Source of the DNA: an uncultured Bacteroides sp.
Lineage (GTDB): Bacteria; Bacteroidota; Bacteroidia; Bacteroidales; Bacteroidaceae
Reading direction: 5' to 3'
NCBI GenBank assembly: GCA_947071285.1
Contig: CAMTFK010000007.1
Location: forward strand, 1-44,201
Length of the DNA stretch: 44,201 nucleotides
Translations under genes and position numbers: made by a program
Part shown: piece by piece, positions 9,101 through 17,045 of the stretch
Numbering within the stretch: position 1 is the stretch's first letter
Layout: the number at the start of each line of letters is the position of its first letter
The notes under the pieces: generated by a model
What the model saw: the letters and a program-made list of their open reading frames with translations, nothing else
Databases searched by the model: none
What the model was told of the DNA's origin: nothing

Positions 9101-10148
9101 GCACATCTTCGACCGTTATTATCAGGAAGGAGGCGATCATCAGGCTTCCGGTACCGGTATTGGCTTGGCACTGGTTAAGAATCTGGTGGAATTGCATGAA
9201 GGAGATATCAGAGTGGAAAGTACTTTGCAGGTTGGGAGTACTTTCTACATTAGCCTGCTGACGGATAATACTTATCCTGATGCACTACATGCCGACTCGC
9301 CGGGAAGTGCCGATGATGTATCGGAGGAAGAAAAGGAAATACCGGAATCTGAATCGGGTGAAAAGCGTATCTTGCTGATAGTAGAGGATAATTCTGATAT
9401 CCGTAATTACATTGTAGAATCTTTCTCAGACGATTTTGAAGTAAAAACTGCTACTAACGGCGAGCAGGGTATAGAACAGGCTTTAAGTTGTATTCCGGAT
9501 ATTATAGTGAGTGATATTATGATGCCTGTCATGAACGGAATTGTCATGTGCAAAAAACTGAAAGAAGACGTACGTACCAGCCATATTCCCATTGTCTTGC
9601 TCACAGCAAAAGATTCTTTGCAAGATAAGGAAGAAGGATATCAGGTGGGAGCTGATTCTTATCTGACAAAACCTTTTAGTGCTACTTTGTTGCATAGCCG
9701 CATCAATAATTTGTTGGAGTCCCGCGCACGGTTAGCAGAACGCCTGAATGATTCGGCATCTCATCATCATAACTTGGATGACAAGCGTGTCCAGTTGGCA
9801 GAGTCTATGAATAAACTGGATAATGAATTTCTTGATAAAGTCAACCAATTGATAGAGGCACGTTTGTCGTCCGAGAAGGTCGATATTGGCTACTTGGCTG
9901 ACAATATGTTTATGAGTAAATCTACGCTTTATCGCAAGATGAAGGCATTGACTGGCCTTTCTACTAATGAGTATGTGCGTAAGATAAAAATGCGCTATGC
10001 CGAACACTTGTTACTGGAAGGCAGATATAACATTTCCGAAGTTGCTTTTAAAGTCGGTATAAACAGTATGATGTATTTCCGGCAATGCTTTAAAGAGGAA
10101 TTTGGAGTATTACCTTCGGAATATCTAAAGCAATCCAATTTGTCATAG
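6102..10148 (+). CDS. Hybrid two-component system sensor-regulator (HTCS) of the first PUL
   Basis: This 1,348-residue inner-membrane protein joins sensor kinase and regulator in one chain. After a signal peptide (residues 1-19) come Reg_prop beta-propeller repeats (about 30-660, with many WIGT/WFAT-type motifs), a Y_Y_Y domain (about 700-780) and a transmembrane helix (about 785-807). The HisKA domain has the phospho-acceptor His841 in THELRTPLTL. The ATPase domain has an intact NLISNALKYT N-box and DTGYGI G1 box. The receiver domain (about 1088-1203) has the phospho-acceptor Asp1138 in SDIMMPVMNG. A C-terminal AraC-type HTH follows (about 1245-1347). HTCS proteins bind glycan fragments in the periplasm and activate adjacent sus-like operons. 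The susC gene follows 312 bp downstream on the same strand, making it the obvious target. Confidence 0.93.
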   Translation: MKNTCILLFLLFPVLLLAQPYSVKRLGTIEGLSNNNVLSITQDKQGFLWFATEEGLNKFDGTRFISYYKGIPDKLSITGNELNCVLDDPVDSILWIATQRAGLNAYNYADDTFTVYKRDSLNPNGLIANDVTDIKPAVDGNLWIATYWSGIDYLDKKTGNFVHYNTQTVPELCSNQVWTITDGEDGKLYIGHVFDGLSVLSVKEKRVKNFKHDPADPKSLPANGVTCIYRDRNGNIWVGTGNGLALFNPEEGNFIHFKDKRNAVQHVVFDIKQMDDNKLWISSELGGISILDLSQQLFLSPEEVRFTYIEEGNNEYGLSSSTVRCLFQDSYDNVWAGTWGGGINFLSHEPPLFNNYTYSTIPNAEKNLTNKMVNSVCADNEGKLWIGTNNGDINVFEKNRRVAVYGKNDGDLNGNPVQASLCDSKGNLWFGLFIGGVCRYDKVRNTFRQIFPKDLTDVDVRTIYEDKDHIIWIGTSKGLFKADMDGHISERYLEDVQIRSIFKDEQGRFWIGTFGTGVIVYDTDFSIMKHFYVKDGFPSNTINAVYEDSRKRVWIATGEGLVYFVSSKEWEYKVYKRIHGLENIHVRAIMEDASGNIWFSTNKGISCYVELKNCICNYGREDNIPVDGFMSNSATRDDDNRIYFGSLNGLCYFDPSIVLAEREAPPVVMTEMRIFEPLNDWGNKEEALSLHRVTSVELNYMQNNFSIAFNVRNYALANYVEYAYMLKGLENSWYTVTEPNNITFRNVPPGNYQFLVKTRMRNQVWSDQITTLNIRIVPPLWLSWWAKILYIAMSAFIVFFIFYVYKKRLDVELLYNIEKKNHEREHELNQERLRFYTNITHELRTPLTLILGPLEDMQKSHSLSGKDAQKISVIHQSAIRLLNLINQILEFRKTETQNKKLCVAYDNIANLVYEIGLKYKELNSKSDIEFRIEVETEDMPLYFDKEIVTIMLDNLISNALKYTEKGAILLGLRNVVRNGISYTEIKVSDTGYGITPEALTHIFDRYYQEGGDHQASGTGIGLALVKNLVELHEGDIRVESTLQVGSTFYISLLTDNTYPDALHADSPGSADDVSEEEKEIPESESGEKRILLIVEDNSDIRNYIVESFSDDFEVKTATNGEQGIEQALSCIPDIIVSDIMMPVMNGIVMCKKLKEDVRTSHIPIVLLTAKDSLQDKEEGYQVGADSYLTKPFSATLLHSRINNLLESRARLAERLNDSASHHHNLDDKRVQLAESMNKLDNEFLDKVNQLIEARLSSEKVDIGYLADNMFMSKSTLYRKMKALTGLSTNEYVRKIKMRYAEHLLLEGRYNISEVAFKVGINSMMYFRQCFKEEFGVLPSEYLKQSNLS

Positions 10149-10460
10149 CAGATGGTATTTATTTTCTCATCTTGATAATATGCTTGTCGGGCATATAAAT
10201 TCTTCATTGCACGTATACTAATGGGTCAATCAAGCGTAAAAATTACACTTATTTTCCCTGTGAATGATATGTGAGCCTTTGTTGCACGTTTCTTATATAT
10301 TGTATTATTATAATAATCTTTAGATTTGCTGCCGTAAACTAATTAATTAAATATAAAATAGCCTATGAAAACATGAATTTCCTCTTTTTGATTTGGGCTT
10401 AAGTTTATGAACTTACCCATTTACTAATTATTTAGAAACAACCTATTTAGAAATTGTATT
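10149..10460 (+). promoter_or_regulatory. susC control region with paired TTGCACGT sites and promoter
   Basis: The 312-bp gap holds no gene. TAGATTTG (10321-10328) fits the -7 consensus; ATTG (10299-10302) is a weak -33 box at 18 bp. The leader would be about 125 nt. The octamer TTGCACGT occurs twice on plus, at 10207-10214 and 10282-10289. The proximal copy starts 39 bp before the -7 element, almost the same placement as the conserved octamer in the two CAZyme promoters of the second cluster (40 bp). This suggests an HTCS operator of different sequence. Confidence 0.5.
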
Positions 10461-13400
10461 ATGAAGAACAAACGCTATTTAAAAGTTAGGGCTGATGTCT
10501 TGAAACAGCTCTATAGTCGATTTTTGCTGATTTCTGTCATTGCATTCCTGGGAGCATTATCGGTGAATGCGCAGAACCAAAATGTTAAAGGTGTAGTATT
10601 GGATAAGAGTACCAGAGAACCTCTTATTGGAGTAACCGTATTAGAAAAAGGTACCACTAACGGTACAATTACTTCACTTAATGGAGACTTTTCAATATCT
10701 GTGAACCCGGATGCTACTCTGCAAATATCCTACATCGGTTATGTTACGCAGGATATTCCTGTAAATGGAAAAACGAATTTTGAGATTATCCTGAGTGAAG
10801 ACTCCAAAGTATTGGATGAAGTAGTTGTAGTGGGATACGGCTCCCAGTCCAAGAGAAAAGTGACTACTGCCATCAGTAATGTAACTTCCGAAGATCTTGT
10901 ACGCTCCTCTTCTACCACAACTGCAGGTGCATTGAGTGGTAAGATGGCTGGTGTGTCTACCCGTGCATTGGATGCACGTCCGGGTAGAGGTATCAATGTG
11001 GAAATACGTAACATGGGAAAGCCCCTGTATGTAATTGATGGTATTCCTTATGGCGGAGATGCCAGCAGAAGCTGGGTAGGTACTTCACATGTATCCGGAG
11101 AAGATGCTTTCAATGCTTTAAGTTTGGAGGACATTGAAAGTATATCTGTTTTGAAAGATGCTTCGGCTTCTATCTACGGATTACGGGCGGCAAATGGTGT
11201 TGTACTGGTTACTACTAAAAAGGGCACCAAAGATGATAAGGTAAAGGTGAATTTGAATGGATATTACGGTTGGCAAAACCTGACTCGTTTCCCTGAACTT
11301 GCAAGTGCGCCTCAATATGTGAGAGGCTTGCTGGAATCGGAACAGAATGCAGGTAAGGACCCCAGCCAGCTTTATACAAAAGATGAATATCAGAAATGGA
11401 TGGCAGGTACGGAACCCGGATACAAGAGCTATGACTATTATGATATCATCATGCGGAAGAATGTACCGCAATCTAATATCAATGCCAATATTACCGGCGG
11501 TTCTGCCCGTTCCAGTTACTACATTTCGTTGACTAATACTAAGCAGGAAGCCATGATGAAGGACTTTGACTACTCCAGAACGAATCTTCAGGTAAATCTG
11601 GAATCAAAGGTAACGAAAAGACTTACTGTGGGTGTTCAGGCCAGTGGTCGTTTTGAGAAAACAAGAGATGTGGGACTTCCTGGTGGTGACGGTTATTTTT
11701 CATCCATCCTTTCAATGTTCAGTAGTCTTCCTACCCATGGACCGTATGCCAATGACAATCCGGAGTATATGAATAATATACCCAACCGCCCTGACTTGAA
11801 TCCGGCTTTATTTCGCAGAGATATTGCAGGATATAAGGACAATATGACCAAGAACTTTAATGGTAACCTTTATGCAGAATATAAATTCGATTTTGGTTTA
11901 TCGGCTAAGTTTACATATTCCTACAACTATACGCATCTTGACTTTGACGGATTCCAATACTCTTATGATATGTATACTTATGACAGAGTAAACGATGTCT
12001 ATAATTTGGGTGGCGGACAGAGTGCCAGATGGAGACTTGAAGAACAGTCTGATGCTGTGGCACGCTATGGCCAGTTCATGCTGAATTATACTAAGAGCTT
12101 CGGCGACCACAATCTGACGGCTGTTTTCGCTTATGAAAGATCGGATTATGACCGTGCAAACAGATGGTCGAATACGGCACCGACCAATAACTATATTCCT
12201 TTGAAGACATTGTCGGAACTTACTGACTATGGTGATGGCTGGACTTACCAGGCAAGATCAGGTTATATCGGTCGTTTGAACTATAGCTATAAGGACAAAT
12301 ATATGCTCGAGCTCCTTGCCCGTTACGATGCTTCTTACCTTTATGCTCCCGGCAAACGTTGGGGATTCTTCCCCGGAGTATCTGCGGGATGGCGTATTTC
12401 GGACGAATCATTCTTCGCTCCTCTGAAGAAGGCTGTCAATGATTTGAAGTTGAGAGTTTCTGTCGGACAGACAGGTAGTGAGGCGGGTGTAAGCGCATTC
12501 GGTTACCTGAGCGGTTACAACTTCAATAAGGGAGGTGCTGTGCTGGATGGCAAATATGTGATTGGCGTGCAACCCGGCGGTATGCCTGTGACCGACTTGT
12601 CATGGGAAAAGAACACCACCTACAATGCCGGTGTGGATATGAAATTCCTCGATAACAGACTTTCGCTCTCTTTCGACATATTTACCAAGGTTATTTCAGG
12701 AAGACCTGCTGCACGCTATGACGTTCTTCTGCCAAGTGAAGTTGGGTATGCCCTTCCTAACGAAAATCTCAATAAAGATGCGTACAGAGGTATGGAAGGT
12801 ATGATTAGTTACGCTGATAACGTAGGCGATCTGGAATATAACGTAGGCGTTAATTTCACATACTCACGTTTCAGAAATGTAGAAACATACAAACCTCGCT
12901 TTGGTAATTCATGGAACGAATATCGTAATTCTATTGAAGACCGCTGGGGCGGTGTTTGGTGGGGATACCAGGTTATCGGCCAGTTCCAGTCCGAAGAAGA
13001 AATCAGAAACTATCCTATCAATAATGATGGTGAGAATAACAGAACGCAATTACCGGGTGACTTGATCTATAAAGATGTGAATGGTGACGGCATCATTAAC
13101 GAGATGGACGAAAGACCCATTGGCTATCCTACAGGATGGTCTCCTATGTTGAGCTTTGGTGGAAATATTGGATTGCGCTGGAAAGGCATCGACCTTAACA
13201 TGGACTTTGCCGGTGGTGGCATGCAGTCATGGTGCCAGGATTATGAGTTGAGAAACCCGTTCCATGCAGGCGGTACGTCTCCGGCATTTATTCTGGAAGA
13301 CAGATGGCACCGTGCCGACCCGTATAACCCGGAAAGCGAATGGATTTCAGGCAAGTATCCGGCTATCAGAAAAGGTACGAGCGCCAACAATGGAAGAAAC

Positions 13401-13646
13401 AGTGACTTCTGGTTACATGATGTTCGCTTCCTCCGTCTCAAGAACATAGAACTGGGATATAGCTTGCCTAAATCGCTTATCAGTAAAATCAATGTGAACA
13501 GACTGCGTCTGTATGTAAGTGCTTCGAACTTATTCTCCATTGATAATATGGGTGAATATCAGATTGACCCTGAAATTGAAGCAAGGGCTGCTGTGGTATA
13601 TCCGCAACAAAAGACTATTATTGTAGGATTTAACGTTACCTTTTAA
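10461..13646 (+). CDS. SusC-like TonB-dependent outer-membrane glycan transporter
   Basis: This 1,061-residue outer-membrane beta-barrel imports oligosaccharides using energy from TonB. A long N-terminal signal (about 1-37, ending SVNAQ) is followed by a carboxypeptidase-regulatory-like beta-sandwich (VKGVVLDKSTREPLIGVTV, about 42-115), a TonB-box-like segment (DEVVVVGYG, about 119-127), the plug (LYVIDGIPYGG and SISVLKDASASIYGLRAANGV) and the 22-strand barrel. The chain ends in Phe (VGFNVTF), as expected for BamA-recognised barrels. The susD gene follows after 11 bp and forms the lid of the complex. Which sugar is imported cannot be read from the sequence. The linked GH30 enzymes suggest a beta-linked glycan such as beta-1,6-glucan. 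Confidence 0.95.
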   Translation: MKNKRYLKVRADVLKQLYSRFLLISVIAFLGALSVNAQNQNVKGVVLDKSTREPLIGVTVLEKGTTNGTITSLNGDFSISVNPDATLQISYIGYVTQDIPVNGKTNFEIILSEDSKVLDEVVVVGYGSQSKRKVTTAISNVTSEDLVRSSSTTTAGALSGKMAGVSTRALDARPGRGINVEIRNMGKPLYVIDGIPYGGDASRSWVGTSHVSGEDAFNALSLEDIESISVLKDASASIYGLRAANGVVLVTTKKGTKDDKVKVNLNGYYGWQNLTRFPELASAPQYVRGLLESEQNAGKDPSQLYTKDEYQKWMAGTEPGYKSYDYYDIIMRKNVPQSNINANITGGSARSSYYISLTNTKQEAMMKDFDYSRTNLQVNLESKVTKRLTVGVQASGRFEKTRDVGLPGGDGYFSSILSMFSSLPTHGPYANDNPEYMNNIPNRPDLNPALFRRDIAGYKDNMTKNFNGNLYAEYKFDFGLSAKFTYSYNYTHLDFDGFQYSYDMYTYDRVNDVYNLGGGQSARWRLEEQSDAVARYGQFMLNYTKSFGDHNLTAVFAYERSDYDRANRWSNTAPTNNYIPLKTLSELTDYGDGWTYQARSGYIGRLNYSYKDKYMLELLARYDASYLYAPGKRWGFFPGVSAGWRISDESFFAPLKKAVNDLKLRVSVGQTGSEAGVSAFGYLSGYNFNKGGAVLDGKYVIGVQPGGMPVTDLSWEKNTTYNAGVDMKFLDNRLSLSFDIFTKVISGRPAARYDVLLPSEVGYALPNENLNKDAYRGMEGMISYADNVGDLEYNVGVNFTYSRFRNVETYKPRFGNSWNEYRNSIEDRWGGVWWGYQVIGQFQSEEEIRNYPINNDGENNRTQLPGDLIYKDVNGDGIINEMDERPIGYPTGWSPMLSFGGNIGLRWKGIDLNMDFAGGGMQSWCQDYELRNPFHAGGTSPAFILEDRWHRADPYNPESEWISGKYPAIRKGTSANNGRNSDFWLHDVRFLRLKNIELGYSLPKSLISKINVNRLRLYVSASNLFSIDNMGEYQIDPEIEARAAVVYPQQKTIIVGFNVTF

Positions 13647-13657
13647 CTATTGTCATT

Positions 13658-15499
13658 ATGAAAAGTAAATATATATTGTTCGCACTTTTATTGGCTGTTG
13701 CCACTTCTTTTGTTAGTTGTGACGAAGATGGCTGGTTGCAGAGAGATCCTAAAGACAGGATAACCGATGAGCAATTGTGGAATGACCCCAATATGATATT
13801 GGGATTGTTGGCAAACTATTACGACAGAATGCCTCAGCTTGCTGGTGTATTCAATACCGGAACCAACACGGAATTTGATGATGCCATGTGGTCGGGACAC
13901 GTTGACCAGAACTGGCACAATGACATCAATTATGCAGATGATTATGGAAGATACTGGGATTATGGCTACATCAGAGACATCAACCTGGCATTGGAGAATA
14001 TGGAAAAACTGAGCGTGAAACTGAACGATACACAAAAGAAACAGTTCAATGCAGAGTTCCGCTTTATCCGTGCCTACGTGTACTTTGAGTTAGTGAAGAG
14101 AATGGGCGGTGTGCCCCTCATCACGACGCAGTTGATTTATGATGGCAGCGGCGACCCCTCGTCCTTGCAGAACCCCAGAGCGAAAGAGTCGGAAGTTTAT
14201 GACTTTATCTACAATGAAATTCAGGAGATAAAGGACAACTTTACGCAGACGGGCAGCAGCAAAACACGCGCCAACAAAGTGACGGCATTGGCTTTGCAAA
14301 GCCGCGCCATGCTTTATGCAGGCTCCATCGCGAAGTACAACAGCCAGATGAGCAGTCCTATCAGCACCTCAGGCGGAGAAGTCGGAATACCGGCATCAAT
14401 GGCTACCTCTTACTACGAGAAATCATTGGCGGCATCCGAAGCCATCATCGCTAACACCGATTATGAACTCTATAGCCCTGCAGGAGCATCGAAAGGAGAA
14501 AACTTCTATAAGTTGTTCATGGATAAGAGTTCCAAAGAAATAATTTTTGCCAAGGACTTTATGACCGGTAAAGTGCATGGTTTCACTTACGATAACGTGG
14601 TTCGTAGTTTCAGAGTTGATATTGAAGGTTCGTCCATACTGTCTCCTTCGTTGAGCCTGGTAGAAAGCTACGACTATCTGGATGGTTCTAAAGGTACGTT
14701 GCACGACAAGGATGCGCAAGGCAACTATGTTCTTTATGAAACAATCGATGGTATTTTTGCCAACAAGGATGCCCGTTTATACGGCACGGTGGTTTATCCG
14801 GGAAGCGCTTTCCGTTCATCACCTGTGAACATTCAGGCCGGTGTAGCCACTTGGGAAAATGGAGGATATGTGCTGAGAGTAGGTGATTTGGGATCGGTTT
14901 ATTCTGATGGTAAAGTGCTGACCGGTGCCGATGGTCCGAGAGATAATGACCAGTATGTAAGCAACACGGGCTTCTACATCCGCAAGTATGTCAGCGAAAA
15001 CCCTCAGGATGGTGTTCGTCCATCATTGGCTTCCAACTGGTATCCCTGGTTCCGCCTGGGCGAAATCTATCTGAATGCAGCCGAAGCGGCTTTTGAATTG
15101 AATAAGCCGGAAGCAAAGGATTATATCAATAAAGTCAGAGAGGTGCATGGAGGTTTCCCCGCCAACAGTATAAAGACGCTTACCAATGATATTATCCGCA
15201 ACGAACGCCGGGTAGAACTGGCATTTGAAGATCATCGCTATTTCGACCTGAAACGTTGGAGAATAGCCGACAAGGTATGGGATGGTTTGGATACCAATCC
15301 GGTAGCAGTGGTTCAAGGCTTGTATCCATACCGCATTTCCCGTCCGGGACATGCTGATGACGGCAAGTATATCTTTGAGAGAGTTCGCCCGACGCGTTTC
15401 AAGAAAGCTCGTTTCTTCCGGATGGCTAACTACTATTCTTCTATAGATCAGGCTGTCATCAATAATAATCCCAAAATAGTAAAGAACCCGTTCCATTAA
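13658..15499 (+). CDS. SusD/RagB-family surface glycan-binding lipoprotein
   Basis: This 613-residue lipoprotein caps the SusC transporter and captures glycans at the cell surface. The signal peptide ends in the lipobox SFVSC, with lipidated Cys21 followed by an acidic DED, a typical Bacteroides surface-export signal. SusD features are visible: the N-terminal NPNMILGLLANYYDRMP helix region, TPR-like helices with EFRFIRAYVYFELVKRMGGV, the NEIQEIKD repeat, and near the C-terminus NERRVELAFEDHRYFDLKRW, the classic SusD/RagB signature. It lies 11 bp after susC and 16 bp before the DUF3823 gene, so the three genes form one operon. Confidence 0.95.
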   Translation: MKSKYILFALLLAVATSFVSCDEDGWLQRDPKDRITDEQLWNDPNMILGLLANYYDRMPQLAGVFNTGTNTEFDDAMWSGHVDQNWHNDINYADDYGRYWDYGYIRDINLALENMEKLSVKLNDTQKKQFNAEFRFIRAYVYFELVKRMGGVPLITTQLIYDGSGDPSSLQNPRAKESEVYDFIYNEIQEIKDNFTQTGSSKTRANKVTALALQSRAMLYAGSIAKYNSQMSSPISTSGGEVGIPASMATSYYEKSLAASEAIIANTDYELYSPAGASKGENFYKLFMDKSSKEIIFAKDFMTGKVHGFTYDNVVRSFRVDIEGSSILSPSLSLVESYDYLDGSKGTLHDKDAQGNYVLYETIDGIFANKDARLYGTVVYPGSAFRSSPVNIQAGVATWENGGYVLRVGDLGSVYSDGKVLTGADGPRDNDQYVSNTGFYIRKYVSENPQDGVRPSLASNWYPWFRLGEIYLNAAEAAFELNKPEAKDYINKVREVHGGFPANSIKTLTNDIIRNERRVELAFEDHRYFDLKRWRIADKVWDGLDTNPVAVVQGLYPYRISRPGHADDGKYIFERVRPTRFKKARFFRMANYYSSIDQAVINNNPKIVKNPFH

Positions 15500-15515
15500 A
15501 AAGCAGTATAAAGAT

Positions 15516-16223
15516 ATGAAGACAAAAATTTTATTTATAGCAGCATGTCTGTGCTTCTTGCTTGCAAGTTGCGAGTATGACAATTATGATGCTCCCAGTG
15601 CAAAGCTGTCCGGTAGAGTGGTCTATGAAGGCAATCCGGTGGGAGTGCGTACGAACGGAACCCAGTTGGAGTTGTGGCAGGATGGGTATGCACTATATAC
15701 CAAGATTCCGGTATACATTGCACAGGATGGCACTTTCTCGGCTTCTCTGTTCAACGGAAGCTATAAGCTGGTTCGTCTGGCAGGTGCACCTTGGGAAAAC
15801 CAGACAGGAGATACGCTGAGGATTGAAGTGAAAGGAAATACAGTGGTTGATGTTCCTGTGAAACCTTATTTCATCATCAAGAACGAAAGTTATCAGAAAG
15901 GGGCAGGCAATGCCATTAGCGTTAAGTTTACTATTGAGAAGGTAGTGGAATCTGCGGAAGTGGTATCTGTTAATTTCTATCTCGGAAAGGGTATCCTGAC
16001 CGATCATAACAAGAATGAAAACGGAGCAAAGGATGAAGACGGCAAGAGCATCTATAAGAGAGAGCTGGACCTGTCGACGTTGGTCTTAGGGCAAGAAGTG
16101 ACAATGGACTGCCTTATTCCTGGAGAATTGCTGAAAATTGGGTCTGCGTTTGCACGTATAGGAGTGCAATCCAATAAGTCGAATGAGTATTATTATACTC
16201 AGGTACAAAAGATTAGTTTTTAG
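15516..16223 (+). CDS. DUF3823-family surface lipoprotein (SusE-position glycan-binding protein)
   Basis: This 235-residue lipoprotein has a signal peptide ending in LLASC with lipidated Cys19. Residues about 28-125 form a carboxypeptidase-regulatory-like beta-sandwich (LSGRVVYEGNPVGVRTNG). The remainder is a second beta domain (VSVNFYLGKGILTD ... YYYTQVQKISF). This fits DUF3823 proteins, which regularly follow SusD in Bacteroidetes PULs and are thought to act as accessory glycan binders or SusCD partners. It is the last gene of the susC-susD operon and is followed by a strong intrinsic terminator 40 bp after its stop. No catalytic motif is visible. Confidence 0.85.
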   Translation: MKTKILFIAACLCFLLASCEYDNYDAPSAKLSGRVVYEGNPVGVRTNGTQLELWQDGYALYTKIPVYIAQDGTFSASLFNGSYKLVRLAGAPWENQTGDTLRIEVKGNTVVDVPVKPYFIIKNESYQKGAGNAISVKFTIEKVVESAEVVSVNFYLGKGILTDHNKNENGAKDEDGKSIYKRELDLSTLVLGQEVTMDCLIPGELLKIGSAFARIGVQSNKSNEYYYTQVQKISF

Positions 16224-16263
16224 TGGAAGAAAGAGCAGTAGAAGATTGCTCTAATTAATTAAA

Positions 16264-16299
16264 AAGGGTCGTCTCGTTAACTGAGGCGACCTTTTTTTA
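16264..16299 (+). terminator. Rho-independent terminator of the susCD-DUF3823 operon
   Basis: A GGTCGTCTC / GAGGCGACC stem (one G-U pair) with a 7-nt loop is followed immediately by seven T. This is the clearest intrinsic terminator in the window. Confidence 0.92.
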
Positions 16300-16309
16300 T
16301 CCCTAAGCT

Positions 16310-16426
16310 TTGCCAATTCCTTGCCACCGCATTGGCAAACTTTTGCCACTGCGATGGCAAACTTTTGCCAAGCCTATGGCAAGGTCTTGCCAACATGGTG
16401 GCAAAACTTTGCCAATATAGTGGCAA
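16310..16426. repeat. 22-bp-periodic palindromic array (TTGCCA / TGGCAA)
   Basis: TTGCCA occurs at 16321, 16343, 16365, 16387 and 16409, exactly 22 bp apart. Its inverse complement TGGCAA occurs at 16333, 16355, 16377, 16399 and 16421, also exactly 22 bp apart. An extra TTGCCA at 16310 leads the array. Each unit is TTGCCA-N6-TGGCAA-N4, with conserved half-sites and varying spacers. Half-sites alternate every 10-12 bp, about one helical turn. The 22-bp period is not a multiple of three, so it is not coding repetition, although all frames happen to be open. It lies between the PUL terminator and the 3' end of the DUF6078-like gene. Function is unknown. Confidence 0.9.
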
Positions 16427-16458
16427 AAACTCGCTCTTATATGCCGGAATATCAGGGG

Positions 16459-16893
16459 TTACCATTCGTAACCTTCTACATAAGCATCAAATTCCTGTTT
16501 CTGGGTTACTCCGCACTTCTTGAGGATATTCTGTATATCCTTTTGCTCGGCAGGGCTGAGGAGGCGTTCGCCTTTGCGGATGCGGTAATACGTTCTTTGG
16601 CTGAATCGCTCTACCAGAAGGAGCATGGCACGTTGCCTCTGCTTGTGCGGCAGATTTTCCAGGATATTCATGCAACCTTTGGCATAGTGTACTTTCTTGC
16701 TTGAACGGTAGTGGGGACAGGCGCCTTTCAGCGCAGCTTGGTGTTTGGGACTAACGACTACCCAATATTCAATGCTGCTTGGGATGGCTTGTTCCACCAG
16801 TTGCCTCAGGCAGGTAGAGGCTTTGGGGCATTGACGGTTGAGGCATAAAGGGTAATTGTGCGGTGCGTCCGGAAAATAATGTTCTTCTTCCAT
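16459..16893 (-). CDS. DUF6078-like small cysteine-containing protein
   Basis: This 144-residue protein lacks a signal peptide. It has an N-terminal cysteine cluster (Cys17, Cys22, Cys28 in LCLNRQCPKASTC) and further cysteines in GACPHYRSS and AKGCMN, which together could bind a metal. Its C-terminal half is basic and helical (RTYYRIRKGERLLSPAEQKDI), resembling a small DNA-binding or helix-turn-helix-like region. It looks like a Bacteroides family of unknown function (DUF6078), recalled rather than searched. It lies on the minus strand between the 22-bp array, just beyond its 3' end, and the second GH30 gene. TACTTTTG at 16997-16990 could be its -7 element. No function is proposed. Confidence 0.7.
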   Translation of the reverse strand: MEEEHYFPDAPHNYPLCLNRQCPKASTCLRQLVEQAIPSSIEYWVVVSPKHQAALKGACPHYRSSKKVHYAKGCMNILENLPHKQRQRAMLLLVERFSQRTYYRIRKGERLLSPAEQKDIQNILKKCGVTQKQEFDAYVEGYEW

Positions 16894-16989
16894 GATTGTG
16901 AGTTGTTTGTTGTTGTTTCCAAGGCAGTTATCCTTTTTTAAAGAGAAGCTCAGTGTTTCTTTTGTGATGACTACGATTGAATTTCACGG

Positions 16990-16997
16990 CAAAAGTA
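16990..16997 (-). promoter_or_regulatory. -7 element for the DUF6078-like gene
   Basis: Minus-strand TACTTTTG fits TAnnTTTG and would give a leader of about 90 nt. No -33 TTTG box is seen at the right spacing, so support is partial. Confidence 0.4.
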
Positions 16998-16999
16998 AT

Positions 17000-17029
17000 C
17001 ATTATTCAGACACGATTGCCTGAATAATG
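17000..17029 (-). terminator. Hairpin after the second GH30 gene
   Basis: The arms CATTATTCAG (17000-17009) and CTGAATAATG (17020-17029) are perfect 10-bp complements with a 10-nt loop. The hairpin lies 17 bp beyond the GH30 stop codon. On the minus strand a weak ATTACTTTTG follows; on plus a T6 run follows. Confidence 0.55.
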
Positions 17030-17045
17030 ACTCTTTTTTATCCAT

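Noticed and set aside
16310..16426. Possible CRISPR array
   Set aside because: Repeats are 6-bp half-sites with 22-bp period and 4-6-bp spacers, far too short, and no cas gene is present.
16277..16704. Open frames of 60-130 codons across the TTGCCA array on both strands
   Set aside because: The 22-bp unit lacks stops in any frame, so long frames arise by chance. Repetitive WQ-FA peptides in several frames are artefacts.
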